Shown here: piece after piece, positions 40,387-54,100 of the stretch
How the letters are laid out: each line of letters begins with the position of its first letter
How positions within the stretch are numbered: the first letter of the stretch is position 1
DNA from: Neoarius graeffei
Taxonomy: Eukaryota; Chordata; Actinopteri; Siluriformes; Ariidae
DNA length: 64,000 nucleotides
Reading direction: 5' to 3'
NCBI RefSeq assembly: GCF_027579695.1
Contig: NC_083577.1
Span: 63,920,741-63,984,740 of the forward strand
Notes under the pieces: model-generated
The model's database searches: none
The model's input: the letters and a program-made list of their open reading frames with translations, nothing else
What the model was told of the DNA's origin: nothing
Position numbers and translations under genes: made by a program

Positions 40387-41595
40387 GTCGTGATCAAACA
40401 ACCATTCACACTTATGGGCAATTTAGAGTAGCCAGTTAACCTAACTGCATGTCTTTGGACTGTGGGGGAAACCAGAGCACCCGGAGGAAACCTACACAGG
40501 CACGGGGAGAACATGCAAACTCCACAAGACCCTCTTCGGCCACTGGGCTCAACATCCACACGACAACGGCAACGAGATGTTATTTAAAAATATATCACAT
40601 CCAAATGGGCAACGATCAGTAAAATATCAGGTCCATATGGCAACGCAACGCTTGCTGAAAACGATGCAATACACATGCCACACCTCTAGGGGTGCTGTAA
40701 GACAGTCCCTTCGGAGACACCAGAACAATAGAAGAAGTAAGGACGCATGCGCATAAACTATTATGCGCGAGACTTCATGTTAGCCACAAAGTCAGGAAAA
40801 TCTGTTCGTAAAATTACATTATAATGACCAAATACAATGAAAAGTATTTTTCCAGTCTCACCTGTGAAAGGTAATCCCATGTGATCTCGTTTGGATGGCA
40901 AACCTGTTGGTACAGTTAAACGCAGCTAATCTTTATTCTCCGCTTTGACCTATCCAATATGGCGGCGAGGATGACGTATGATTCTACGCGGAAGGCGGCG
41001 TCTTTAATGGTCCGGAATAAATTGAATGCTACACGTTGATGGATTAATTTGCTCTTCTACGCCCTTTTTGAGGAATGTATTGTAGGACTTAAATCAACAT
41101 CTGAAGAGGTGAGATCGCTCCTTTTTTTCCCTATTTTTGCTGGCGGGATTGACTCTGCCCTAAGGGCAGAGTCTCTCTCTCTCTCTCTCTCACACTTTGC
41201 ACCATTACACAATAAATATTCACAGTGAAAATATTTTGTAAGCGCGTTTCATGAACCAAGTTATAGGATTTGTTGACAACTCGCATCGAGTTCGTTACAC
41301 TTCTACCCGGCGTGAAGCACTCACAGTCATGTGGTTGTGACGTCATCGTAAACAAATCCGTTCTACTCATCCAGACGACTTCGCAACGGCAACGTTGCCA
41401 GATCTTTCCACTCTGGAACCCGTTCTCAAAAAGATTGCGTTTTGGGCACCCAAAACGCCGGTGCCGTGTGGACGCCAGGCCTAAACGATAAGCAATTGTA
41501 TCGGAGTCACCTGAATCCGTTGCCATGTGGACAGGGCCTTAGAGTCTTCTTGCTGTGAGGTGACAGTGCTAACCACTACACCACCGTGCCGCCCT
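40387..41595 (-). mobile_element. V-type SINE split by another DNA element
   Basis: SINE core sequence at about 40397-40552 (gcatgtctttggactgtggg) stops at gggctc. The tRNA-like head (tcttcttgctgtgaggtgac to accaccgtgccgccc) resumes at 41546. The SINE 3' half is truncated. Confidence 0.8.
40553..41545. mobile_element. hAT-like non-autonomous element inside SINE
   Basis: The left end has ccacacgacaacggcaacg. The complement of the right end reads aaggccctgtccacatggca acgg, giving imperfect inverted ends. The interior is CpG-rich with (CT)n at 41171-41192 and no recognised protein. The class is inferred from the 'aggccctgtccaca' end, common among fish hAT elements. Confidence 0.55.
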
Positions 41596-41599
41596 CACA

Positions 41600-43792
41600 T
41601 GCTTATACAAAAGGATAATTTCGCACACTGCATGCTACTACAAGGAATAGCATATATACAGTGTACATTATATTCTGAGCAACAGCCTGAGGCTATGGTT
41701 GTTGTTATTAAAATCACAACACATTATGGACACCATTAGCAAAGAAATGTTTAATTCAGCACATACCATTTCAGGAAATCACAATAAATACACATTTCAA
41801 TAGATCATTCAGAATAAATACTGCAAACAGAGTGTGTTCGTGATGCGGGATGTGCTGCCTTCTGCTACAGCACGGCCAAGACATCGCTTCATTTGATGAA
41901 CTCCAACAGAGAATGAGGTCAAATACGTTCACTGTCCATTAAGATGAAAAAAAAATGCTAGAAATACAAACTATGGAAACAATGGGACATGATCATCCCA
42001 AGACAAACCCAAACTACAGTATAAGGACATAGTCTGTTTTGTGAAAAGATTTCCTCTTTTACTTTTGAGAGCAAATGTAATTTAAAAAAAAAGAAGAAAG
42101 AAAGGCATTCACTTTGTGTGAAGTCACACCAAAGGCAATGTTCCAGTTTACCTTTCAAACTATTTTCCCTTTATATCTTTAAGAAACACTCCCTTATTTG
42201 TTCAATAATTTAGTCTAAGATTTTGTTCATGAAATTTATTTATGGCATATACACCTGCTCTAAAATGCTGGCTGTAGTGAGCTCTGTAGTTCTGGCAAAA
42301 TCACTGCAGGAATATGATTGTCCTCTTTTCTGCTTCTTGAAAAACAACTATTCGCGTAAAAAATAGCTTACATTTCATCGAAACACTATTGAGGAATATA
42401 TAACATTATTGTAATTGTGTGGGAAATACATTTTCATTTTAAGGTCAGTCAGAAAATTAATTGAAAATGATATCTGGTAATGAAGGGCTGACAACCAGAA
42501 AGGACCATAATTGTTATCCTGTTACACTATTGCACTCGACTGTCTAATCAGTCTTTAAAAATCATTTGTTCGTATATTATACATTTATAATTTGTCAAAT
42601 TTAGAATTAATTTCATGATTTCATGCTCAGATACATCAATTCAATACTGCAAATTTGTAATGCCTCTTTAGCACGTATGCTTATATAATTTTTTTTAAAA
42701 ATACAGTACTAAGTGACACATTAAAGTGGGAATTAACCATATGCTGAAACACAAGCCTTTTTATAACTTGTGAGAAATCAGACCTATTTTATCTCTCTTG
42801 CTGGTTCTCCACATTATGATTAGTTTAACTTGATAAACTTTTTACAATTTAAATTTCAGAAATATGCTTGCTTTCCTTCCTTTTTTCCTATAAACTTTTT
42901 TTAAAATAATTTGAACACATAACTTCATTTTAAAAGATATGCAGTACCTAAGAACAAATTAATCTGATGTTTTTCAAAGTGCATTTGATCAGATGTCCCT
43001 GTATAATCCCAAAAATATTAGTTCGAATTGCTAAAAATGAAGAACTCTTTCATTCTCTCACCACCGGGATGGTGTAATGAAAATTAAATAATGGTCGAGT
43101 AAGAGATAGTTCACTTTATCAGTGCTCTGCTCAAGACTATTTGCCATTTTGCATGGCATCAGCCTCTGGAAAAGTGCATTATCTTCATGAAGTGTATTAT
43201 ATTCACAACTTAAATCATCTGATTTGGTATTGCAAAAAACAGCAAACATTTTAAGATCAGGCGTCATGCTTTTACAAATGCTTTAAAAGCATGATATACA
43301 TATGTAACAACAAGAACTTAATCTTTTTTTTTTACAGTACATCAATGCAATCAATACAAAAACCATATATTGCCAACAAAAGCTACAAAAGAACATGCGC
43401 TTTTATCAAAATGATTAAGTATACACATTTTCTTTAATATATTTATGAACGGCAACATTTTTTTTTTTGCACCACTGACACATAGACATAGAAAAGTTCT
43501 ATCCACAATATCGGCTCAAAACTAGAACTTTGACTTTTGAAATACCAGATAACATTGCACAGGCCTAAAGCTTACAGTTTATATGATCTCAGTTTGCACT
43601 TAGAATTATGGATTTTTTTTTCTGGCTCATTGAAAAATACATGAATATGAATGTCATACATGTCAACATCTTCAAACTAAACTATGTCAAGTGTAGAAAC
43701 AAAGACCCGTATTTGAGTCTGTGTGGTATTTGAATCAAACACTTGATAGCTTACCGTTTGTGTTCTCCTCTTCATGGATTTAATGTGTCTAT
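41600..43792 (-). other. csrnp3: Probable CSRNP3 3' UTR
   Basis: About 2.2 kb of AT-rich, repeat-poor sequence follows the CSRNP3 stop. AATAAA on the - strand (42240-42235) is a candidate polyadenylation signal. Mammalian CSRNP3 also has a long 3' UTR, which is background knowledge. Confidence 0.4.
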
Positions 43793-44950
43793 CTAAACAG
43801 GGGTGGGCTCAGGGAAAGGCTCCAGTATTGGGGGTCCTTTGGTGGTCTCTGCTAAAGAGGGAACCTCAGAAAGGCTGTGAGATACCTCTTTTGGCTGCTC
43901 TACCACAAAACAGTTCCCGTTAGTTGTATATCCCTCTTCTGTGTTATTGTTCAGATAGTTTTGGTACTCCATCTGACTCAGCTCTCCTGATTGGCTGTGG
44001 TAGGTCCCTTTCGATTGCATGCTTTTGTCCTGCTCTGGTTCACAGCAGCCAATTGTAGCTGAGGATCCATTAGTGAGAGTGAAATGATGATTGGCATATT
44101 GTTCCTCAGGTGGCTGTGAATAGTCAGTGTAATGCTCAGTGGTCATGTTAAAGGCTCCTGGTGCCATGACTCCATTAGTGTTGTTCACCCTTTCTTGATA
44201 TGAAGCTGAATCTCCTCCATAGCTCTCATTAGCCTGGTTAGCAGCTGCTAAAATTGATGCTGAGCTGGCATTCTCCATCTGATAGTATTCAGCTGAGGAG
44301 TTGATAAAATAAGCGTTGCCATTGGTTTGGTTCTCCTGTGTGACCGTGTTCTCCGAGTAGCACATCACAGAGGATGAGGAAACCACCTCATTGTGTGACA
44401 AAGGAGCGATGGTCAGGCCGTCCTCAAACTCCTCTGTTTTGTCTTCATCCTCATCAACATCATCATCTTCCTCCTCCTCTGAGTCACTGTTCGCCAGACT
44501 CTGTGTACTCGAGTCCGACAGGCTACACAAACTGCTGCTCTCGTCTTCATCATCTTCATTTTCTTCCTCATCCTCATCTTCTTCTTCCTCCTCCTCCTCC
44601 TCTTCTTCATCCTCTTCTTCTTCCAAGGCTTCATCCATATCATCCACAGCTTGCAGGTGCATGATGGCACTTTGCTGGACGGGATCAGGGACGGGATATT
44701 CTAAAGCATGCTGGCCTGATGTCAGTGGACTGCAGTGGCCATTGGTTTCGCTGTGGTAACCATTGGGGGCAGGGACAGAGGCAGGACCAGGGGCCGAGCT
44801 CTGCTGCTGCTCCCTGCTCTTCTCCAGCTCCAGTTTCATGATGGTGTGTAGGAAGTGTGTGCGTACACGGATGGGGTTGAACTCAATTCGGCCGGCCGCA
44901 TTACTGCAGCCCTCTTTAGTGCAGCCACACGGGAACGACATGCGGTCCAC
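43793..44950 (-). CDS. csrnp3: CSRNP3 last coding exon
   Basis: The acceptor is tccatgcag|. It begins [17 protein letters not shown], continues through [20 protein letters not shown] and the Glu/Asp-rich tract (44450-44640), and ends PEPTPV. Confidence 0.95.
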   Translation of the reverse strand: MDRMSFPCGCTKEGCSNAAGRIEFNPIRVRTHFLHTIMKLELEKSREQQQSSAPGPASVPAPNGYHSETNGHCSPLTSGQHALEYPVPDPVQQSAIMHLQAVDDMDEALEEEEDEEEEEEEEEEDEDEEENEDDEDESSSLCSLSDSSTQSLANSDSEEEEDDDVDEDEDKTEEFEDGLTIAPLSHNEVVSSSSVMCYSENTVTQENQTNGNAYFINSSAEYYQMENASSASILAAANQANESYGGDSASYQERVNNTNGVMAPGAFNMTTEHYTDYSQPPEEQYANHHFTLTNGSSATIGCCEPEQDKSMQSKGTYHSQSGELSQMEYQNYLNNNTEEGYTTNGNCFVVEQPKEVSHSLSEVPSLAETTKGPPILEPFPEPTPV

Positions 44951-45989
44951 CTGCATGGAAACAACACAACCAAGCCTTAAAGCTAGACTGCTTTTCAGAT
45001 TTTTCAAGTGTAGGTCATAAAAAGAATTTTCCCTGACACCCAGTTATTTTTGTTTAATGGACTGAAAGCTACCAAATTCAAATCACAGACTTCTGATTTA
45101 ATTAGTAAAAAAAAAAAAAAGAACAATTAATGCTCCGCTATTTTTTCCTGCTTCACCATGACCCAATTCAAGATACTATGTCATGCATCACATGGTGGGC
45201 TTTCCCTGTATGCGCAAGGCATTGTGGGATACAAATTTGAAACAGGAGAGAACAATGAAGGACGTGAGTGTGCGAATGAAACGTGAAAGACCGATGACAG
45301 TAAAGGAAAGCGAGAAGAAAAGATGTTATGCTGCGAAGGAAAGGAAATGCAGGATCAAACTAATAAATATCGGCGGTCAGCGAGCACCTCGGTGTGAACA
45401 GCTGTTCATTTAGCGACAGAATAATGTAACTGTCAGTGCACGGTCAAGGTAAGCCTGTAGATGGCAGTAATGCAACACTGGATGCCAGCTGCCGTAAAAC
45501 CCAAAAGAAGAAGAAGACAACGAAGGTAAGCATGCGCACACAGACTTCCTCTGTCTGCTTGACTGTGTGAAGCAAGCGATTTCATGCACATAATTTGCTC
45601 AGGAATCCCCTCAACTTAAATAACTTCCTAGCCACATAATGGCCTGATATTTTTTTTAGATATTACAGAAATAAACATATATCACAATGACCAAATTTCA
45701 GAGGGAACTAAATTTCACCGATTTTATGAAATCAAAAGGTCGTCTAGCTTAAAGATCTAAATGGAACTTAACATGAAACCTCATTGGAATGTCCAAAGTA
45801 AAAGCATGAGACATCTTAACATAAATTAACTCCATTTATCAGCTCATCTGTGTCATCTATTTCATGCTTCATGTCTTAATTTGATAAGGCTATATCTCAA
45901 ATAAAGATGATCTTGATCACATCTTAATCTGTTTTAACTTGTCAGTCTGCAATTTAGTAGTGTTTGAATTATCTTTTGTCTGTAAAGTG

Positions 45990-46064
<75 letters not shown>

Positions 46065-47688
46065 GTAGATAGGAGTGGTGCTTGAAAATTTGTGAACCCT
46101 TTAGAATTTTCTATATTTCTGCATAAATATGGCCTAAAACATCATCAGATTTTCACACAAGTCCTAAAAGTAGATAAAGAGAACCCAGTTAAACAAATGA
46201 GACAAAAATATTATACTTGGTCATTTATTTATTGAGGAAAATGCTCCAACATTACATATTTGTGAGTGGCAAAAGTATGTGAACCTCTAGGATTAGCAGT
46301 TAATTTGAGTCAGATGTTTCCAATCAATGGGATGACAATCAGGTGTGAGTGGGCACCCTGTTTTATTTAAAGAACAGGGATCTATCAAAGTCTGATCTTC
46401 ACAACACATGTTTGTGGAAGTGTATCATGGCACGAACAAAGGAGATTTCTGAGGACCTCAGAAAAAGCGTTGTTGATGCTCATCAGGCTGGAAAAGGTTA
46501 CAAAACCATCTCTAAAGAGTTTGGACTCCACCAATCCACAGTCAGACAGATTGTGTACAAATGGAGGAAATTCAAGACCATTGTTACCCTCCCCAGGAGT
46601 GGTCGGCCAACAAAGATCACTCCAAGAGCAAGGCGTGTAATAGTTGGCGAGGTCACAAAGGACCCCAGAGTAACTTCTACGCAACTGAAGGCCTCTCTCA
46701 CATTGGCTAATGTTCATGTTCATGAGTCCACCATCAGGAGAACACTGAACAATAATGGTGTGCATGGCATGGTTGCAAGGAGAAAGCCACTGCTCTCCAA
46801 AAAGAACATTGCTGCTCGTTTGCAGTTTGCTAAAGATCACGTGGACAAGCCAGAAGGCTATTGGAAAAATATTTTGTCAACGAATGAGACCAAAATAGAA
46901 CATTTTGGTTTAAATGAGAAGCGTTATGTTTGGAGAAAGGAAAACACTGCATTCCAGCATAAGAACCTTATCCCATCTGTGAAACATGGTGGTGGTAGTA
47001 TCATGGTTTGGGCCTGTTTTGCTGCATCTGGGCCAGGAACGCTTGCCATCATTGATGGAACAATGAATTCTGAATTATACCAGCGAATTCTAAAGGAAAA
47101 TGTCAGGACATCTGTCCATGAACTGAATCTCAAGAGAAGGTGGGTCATGCAGCAAGACAGTGACCCTAAGCATACAAGTCGTTCTACCAAAGAATGGTTA
47201 AAGAAGAATAAAGTTAATGTTTTGGAATGGCCAAGTCAAAGTCCTGACCTTAATCCAATCGAAATGTTGTGGAAGGACCTGAAGCGAGCAGTTCATGTGA
47301 GAAAACCCACCAACATCCCAGAGTTGAAGCTGTTCTGTACAGAGGAATGGGCTAAAATTCCTCCAAGCCGGTGTGCAGGACTGATCAACAGTTACCGGAA
47401 ATGTTTAGTTGCAGTTATTGCTGCACAAGGGAGGCACACCAGATACTGAAAGCAAAGGTTCACATACTTTTGCCACTCACAGATATGTAATATTGGATAA
47501 TTTTCCTCAATAAATAAATGACCAAGAATAATATTTTTGTCTCATTTGTTTAACTGGGTTCTCTTTATCTTCGTTTAGGACTTGTGTGAAAATCTGTGAA
47601 AATCATATTTATACAGAAATATAGAAAATTCTAAAGGGTTCACAAACTTTCAAGCACCACTGTAGATAGATACCATAGATAGATAGAC

Positions 47689-47736
<48 letters not shown>

Positions 47737-50700
47737 CAATCTGTGTAAAAGTGTGTGTACACTTATATTCACAAAAGGGTTTCCCGAGCATTCTTTGGAT
47801 GGCCTAAGTATTTAAGTATTGGTTCTAAGTATTTAAAGAACCCTATAAATGATATGAAGGTTCTTTGCTGCTGCAAAGAGTTTGCACTTCAGAAGGGTTC
47901 TTCAAACGCTACAGAATTCCTGTTAATTATCTACAATTTATGAAATCTCTGGAAACCACGTTATTAACATCTTTGAGGACTTTATAATTTTCCAGAATCC
48001 TTTGAGGAAGAGGAACACTTTCTACGGTGGTTCTTCTAGGAACCATTTCTAAAAGTGTTTTTTCTTTTTATCTGAGAACGCTGTGTTGTAGGGTTTTACG
48101 TAGAAAGTTTTTGGGATACCCCCCCCCCAGAAGATCAAACCAATAAATGCTCTAAGATGGAACCTCTTTTTCTAAAAGTGCGTGTGTGCCCCAGACATCT
48201 TTGCTGATTTCTTATATACAGACATGTTTACCTGACACTTGATGCCTGCCAGGCTGCAGGTGCAAGTCTCTGGGTCACAGAAGAGTCTGCAGTCACAGCC
48301 GCAGTCCTCGCGTGACACTCGGATGGCTCTCAGTTCATGCTTCTCCTCCACATCGATCTTCTTGACACCAGAGGCACGAAGCAGGGCCCGACGCTTCTTC
48401 GTGGTCAGCGGCTGGAGGAAGAAGTATTCATCCACCTCTGTGTTGTCCAGGTCCAAGTCATCATCCGAGATATCATCCACCGTGAGCGCATTGGCCTCTT
48501 CTGACTCAACAGAACCATTTTTTGTCAGCTAGAAACAGAAAAGCAGTTCACAGAGTTAAGTTACTGCCTGTACCTGTTGTAGCTCACCAGTTCCTATAAA
48601 AGTCATCCTCCGAAACATTTTTTTTCTAATGGAGTCTGTTTCCTACCCTGAGTTTGATGGAGTTGAGTTTTTCCTCTTTCAGGTGATCTCTCAGCATGTC
48701 CCTGTGTATGCGCTCCTGTTCCTTGGCAAACTCGCCGAGTGTGTACTGCCGTACAGAGCTGTGTCGGCTTGACATGCCCAAGGTGCTTCCTCCCTGACTG
48801 GGCACACTGGTAAAGCCTTGCCGCCGGCTGAAATAATACACCGTCACCTTCTCGAAATGCACCCTCTGTGTTCTCATCCGCTTCTCTCGCTTCAGGATGG
48901 AGGAGGCTGGAGGAGAAAAAGAATTTAAAATTCATATTAAATACAAAAAAAAAACCAACAACCCCAAGATAAATATGGCTTTGAAAACTGGATGGATTTC
49001 AAAAAACTAAAATAGAAATTTTTGTAAACACATGCCACAGAAATGAATGTAGTGATATTGTGAGCTATTTTTACACACTAGATATTAGAATTGTAATGTG
49101 CTATTCTGAGATTTTGAGTGATCGATTTGGACTTCATTTCTTCCTTAACATTTTATTTTTCACTGAAACAAATATGTTATGCTTTATAATATTTATGCAC
49201 ATGAATAATTCTACTGCATATATTAATATATGCCTTTAGACACCAAAAGACACATATTGTCTTTGATCCATCCATCCATTATCTGTAGCTGCTTCTCCTG
49301 TCCTGCAGGGTCGCAGGCAAGCTGGAGCCTATCCCAGCTAATTATGGGCAAGAGGCGGAGTACACCCTGGACAAGTTGCCAGGTTATCACAGGGCTGACA
49401 TATAGATACAGACAACCATTCACACTCACATCTACGGTCAATTTAGAGCCACCAGTTAGCCTAACCTGCATGTCTTTGGACTGTGGGGGAAACCGGTGCA
49501 CCCAGAGGAAACCCACGCGGAGAGCATGCAAACTCCACACAGAAAGGCCCTCGTCGGCCGTTGGGCTCGAACCCAGGACCTTCTTGCTGTGAGGTAACAG
49601 TGCTAACCACTACACCACGGTGCCGTCTGTCTTTGACCCAAATTTCTTCAATTTATCTAATATAAAGGGATTTATATGTAGTCTTGCTTGAACAATGGCC
49701 TTTCGAATTACAGCATATTATCTGTTTTGAACAGTGCAAGAGACCCACATGGGCTGTTAACAATTCAGCTGCAGCTTTGAGAGACCTGCTTTTCCTGTAT
49801 TGCCTCTTTCAAATTACCTCATAAAGCGAACCACATAAATTAGAACAGCCATCTACACCTGAGAACCAGAACAGCTTGTTTAAGTGCAGCCCTACTGTGA
49901 CCTCCACTGGGCCGCTTAAGAACGTGCTGACTTGTGCTTCCCACTGGGTTGCTATGTACGTAAAAAAATAAAGGTGGAGGAATTTCCATCAGGGTAAATA
50001 TATACAGCATAAAAGTCTCTCATATTGGCTTTAATGTCCATTGAGTTCCCCACAGCCCCTCCTTGAGTCCCCCGCATGTCAGACATGCACAGGACAAATA
50101 GAAACCATCTGTTCCTGCAGCACCACCTCCCACAAGCATGAGCACAGGACATTTCATTACAGACAGAAGTATGGTCCATTTGCACATTCTCACGGCATGG
50201 GGAAGCACAAACTTCAGTATTAGTGTAAAGCAGAAGCACACAGAAGACACAATTTTAAATATCATTTGTACTTACACAAATGTGTGAATGTAATAAATGA
50301 GAAAATAGACAGTCAGATAGGTGATTAAATAATTTACTTCCTATTCATCTAATGATTCTTTGTATCTTCAAGCTTCACTCACCATAAATGTTGATTTATC
50401 TTATTTTTTGTCTTTATGGCTATTCATGCAATTAATGTGATTCCTGTGGATACAAGATCTGTTACAATACAACTCAGATTTATGGTTTCTTTTCAATCTA
50501 GGAGAAAATGGAGGGTGTTTTAAAATACAAGGACCAGAAGATTCACAGTAGTAGGAATCACACATTTCTGTTGAATTAAAACTTCTAATAAATTGAATCT
50601 CATGGTCTCAGAGCGACTGACAGACAGCAGGATGAAGCATTAAACAACCCTGAGGTGTGATGGAGCTCTTAAAATTAAATGCCTCTCCAGATGGTGGGAA

Positions 50701-51124
50701 GAGTAATCCAGGATGTGAGCTGCATGAATGATTGACACACAGGAAGCAAAGGTCTTCCACTTTTTGAAAATCATGCTATAACGTGCTGCATTCACAAGAA
50801 AATATTGAAAATGTGATTGTACCTCTAAGTATTATATATTAGATTATTTTATACTCTCTTACAATGAAGAATAAAAATTCTTTGCATAATTAAGACTGTT
50901 CACTTCCTAAAGTCTATGCTTCCTATACATAGACTTCCTGTACAGAATTGTAAAGGGTTCTCCAAAGGACTCTTTATGGTGCATAACAGAACACCCCCCC
51001 CCCCCCGCCCAAGAGTGTACAGACATTGTTGTAATTTTTAAAAATAGCTTCATGACCTGGTCCGATTGTTATTGGGCTCAATAAAGAAATACTTAGTGAA
51101 TCGTCTAACAACATACAATACAAC

Positions 51125-51157
<33 letters not shown>

Positions 51158-54100
51158 TGTTGTTGTTGTTTTATTTAATTAGGATAGTCAGATTGCAAAC
51201 AAATGTTAAAATATCTGTCCTCAATACATAGGGTTTTTTTTGAATAAACATACCATAATTCAAATTTACTGATTTGCTCATTCACTCATTAATTCAAAAA
51301 TAAAACATGGTGGTGTATGCTGTTATAGGAGAATAATAATAATTTTTTATCAGTTTATAGTTACATTTAATATTATGGAACATTAGTTCCTGTTATTACT
51401 TATAGCAGCTATAAACAGTTGTTCTCTCAGTAGTCTCTTTTATTTTCTCAAAGGCAAAGCATCCAGCTTGTCACATTACTGAGAAACTACAAAACGCACA
51501 AACCTGTCTCCTGAAGACTTTGCCGACTCTGACTGACACTGAAGACTCCTTCCATAAATGGAAATCAAGTGTCATCATAGAAAGCTTATACCCATATCGA
51601 TGATTGATTATACATTTCTCTTTATTACATAAAAACACATTTTAACTCATCTATTCATGCATTCTTTATACCACTTATTCATTGCAGGTTGCGGGTGAGC
51701 TAGAGTCAATCCCAGTTGACACTGTGCAAGAGGCAGGGTATAGAGAGCGTGCATGTGACGTCACGAGGTCACGTGATATTTGTTTATCTGCCATCTTGGA
51801 CGGCATGGCCGCGCATAGAACTTAGACGAACCTGTTCTAATTATCAAGTGTGTGGGAGTAGATCTTTCGAGAATGGTTATATCTTGTTCAGCATTTGGTT
51901 GTACCAATAGACAGGGCCAAAAGGAGGGCCTGTCATTTTATAGATTCCCCGCAGACGAGGAGAGATGCGCAAAATGGGTGTCCGCTGTGCGAAGAGAAAA
52001 CTGGAACCCCAGTTCTACCAGCCGAATTTGTAGTGAACACTTCATATCAGGTAGGGGTAATCTTCTAATTTAATACTCCGAGTACATCTGTTAAGTTGAT
52101 TTTTGGATTGAATGATAACTGCATAGTCGGTGACTTGTGATATTTTTTTCAGACAAAAACATACATATTTACAACCCTGTCATTATCTGGAACTGAGTTT
52201 AGATTTCGAACATTCTTATGATAAAACGTCCTGCGTAGTCTCTTTATGATAAACGTCTTAATGCCACTTACCCGTGAGGTTATCAAGTAGACATTCTTCT
52301 TCAGAACCTTCCAGAGGTATAGTTGGGATGCCCATCCCGCAACAAAATATTTATAAGCTTCCAGGCTCTTGTAAGCTTTGAGGGCTTTGCCAGTGTAACA
52401 CAATTCACGATTAACAAGAAAATTGCAAATGTCGTGGTAGGCGAGATCGGGCAAATCGCCGGCACCGCAGCTCCGAATTTCCCTGAACAAGGATTGTGGC
52501 AAGTTGTACGGATCTGCAATCCCCAACCTGGAACACTTTTCCACGTAACGCTGCCTCACGTCACTTTCAAGATGCTGAACAAACTTAGACAAGTTATTGC
52601 GCGATGTAGATGGGGTATTTTCTGAATTTTCTTGGGGATTACTCCCTGGATCCATTACACTCGCGCAAGGTAAACAATCCTGAAGCCGTCCAATATGGCG
52701 GAGTAAACATGGACGGGTCACGTGACTGCACATCCTCTATAACCTGGACAGGCTGCCAATCATGGGGCTAACACAGAAACAGCCAAGCATTCACACTCAC
52801 AATTTAGAGTAGCCAGTTAACCTAATCCACAAGTCTTTGGACTGTGGGGGAAACCAGAGCACCCGGAGGAAATCCACACAGGCACAAGAAGAACATGCAA
52901 ACTCCACACTGAAAGGCCGTGAGGTTCGAACTCAGAACCTGCTTGCTGTGAGGTGACCGTGCTAACCACTGCACCACCATGCCATTTATTATTCTGCTTA
53001 AATTAGGCTAAAAGAAACATCTGCCATACAAGACCTTGCGAATGAAAGAAATGCTTTTTCTCCCTGTTAAAACAAGCGCCTTAATATTAACCTTGCAGTC
53101 AGAACTACTGTCAGAACTGCAGTTATATAAAATGAATAAAACTGCATCTGCTTCAAAAAAGTGTTATCACTTTTCTTAACACAATCTAACCAATCAGATT
53201 TGAGAATTCAACAGCACCAAGGTACAATATTCTTCTTTATAATATATTTACATACCCAGTTATACAATACATTATACACAACACACAGCTACACATAATA
53301 TTACAAAATCTTATTATATTATGATATAACTCAAGTATGTGTTTGCTGAAGCAGTTACTAAGGAGTTTGGTGTTCTCTTCATCTTTTAAATTTAGTTTAT
53401 GTTAGTTGTGTTGAACCAAACATAGTCCTCTCAGTCAAGTAGAAAAAAATAACTACTAACCATAACCAATGTCAAATAGAGAGTTAAAAAATGGGAAAAC
53501 AAAAGCACATCATCCTGCACTAGGCTACATTTTGGTAATAGGACAGTGAAATTAGTGTTACACGTGTATGCCTTGAGCGTACATCACCCTGTACTCCCTA
53601 CACACCTATCTGGCTGTACTAGCCAATGAGGAAAGATCTCTGGGATGTGCCGCTTGCTTTGGAAATAACCCATCTCCCAGCTCTGAAGCAACACAGAACA
53701 AAAGCGCTGCTCACCTATTAGCACTGAGGTAGGCACCTTTGCTGTTATTAATCATTAATGAGCATCAGCATCAGGCACTTAGCTGGCGTGAGCCATGAAA
53801 AGGGAGCTGCTACCCACAGGCTCAGTAAGCAGCTCATGTGCTAGCCTATGTGATGAGCAATAGGGGTTAGGTTTACTCAGCTGTGGCTTTTTCTTAGAAA
53901 CCCACACACTCTTTCACTGAACTCTGTAAGGGGTGAGGATCACAGATTCATTGGTGTAGCTTCGCCTGCAGCAGTTTTAAATCATAGATTCATTGGCCTG
54001 GGCTTTCCTGCTGTAGCTCTAAATAAGAGACAGCTCGAGGTTTTATTGCAGTAGCAAGTGGGTGCAGCTGAAAAATCTCTAACTGCTCATTGCAACACAA

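Larger units (their letters stand above)
51741..52739. mobile_element. Non-autonomous two-gene DNA transposon (ISL2EU-like)
   Basis: The left end is tagagagcgtgcatgtgacg and the complement of the right end is tagaggatgtgcagtcacgt. Further matches (catnttggacggc) run inward. TA is duplicated at 51739-51740 and 52740-52741. Two first exons point inward from the two ends. A THAP gene paired with a second gene, a 2-bp duplication and TIRs fit the ISL2EU/Harbinger-like group, which is inferred from memory of that group. Confidence 0.75.
51675..52985 (-). mobile_element. V-type SINE split by a THAP-bearing transposon
   Basis: The SINE halves are 51675-51740 (ggttgcgggtgagctagagt) and 52740-52985 (acctggacaggctgcc to actgcaccaccatgcc). 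They read continuously if 51741-52739 is removed with one TA. Confidence 0.85.

Noticed and set aside
44374-44759. Long open frames on the + strand rich in serine, leucine and proline
   Set aside because: They are the antisense of the Glu/Asp-rich tract of CSRNP3. Codon bias there opens the other frames.
45183-45413. 76-aa basic frame in a CSRNP3 intron
   Set aside because: No recognised domain. It adjoins repeat-like sequence, and an isolated frame of this length is expected by chance.
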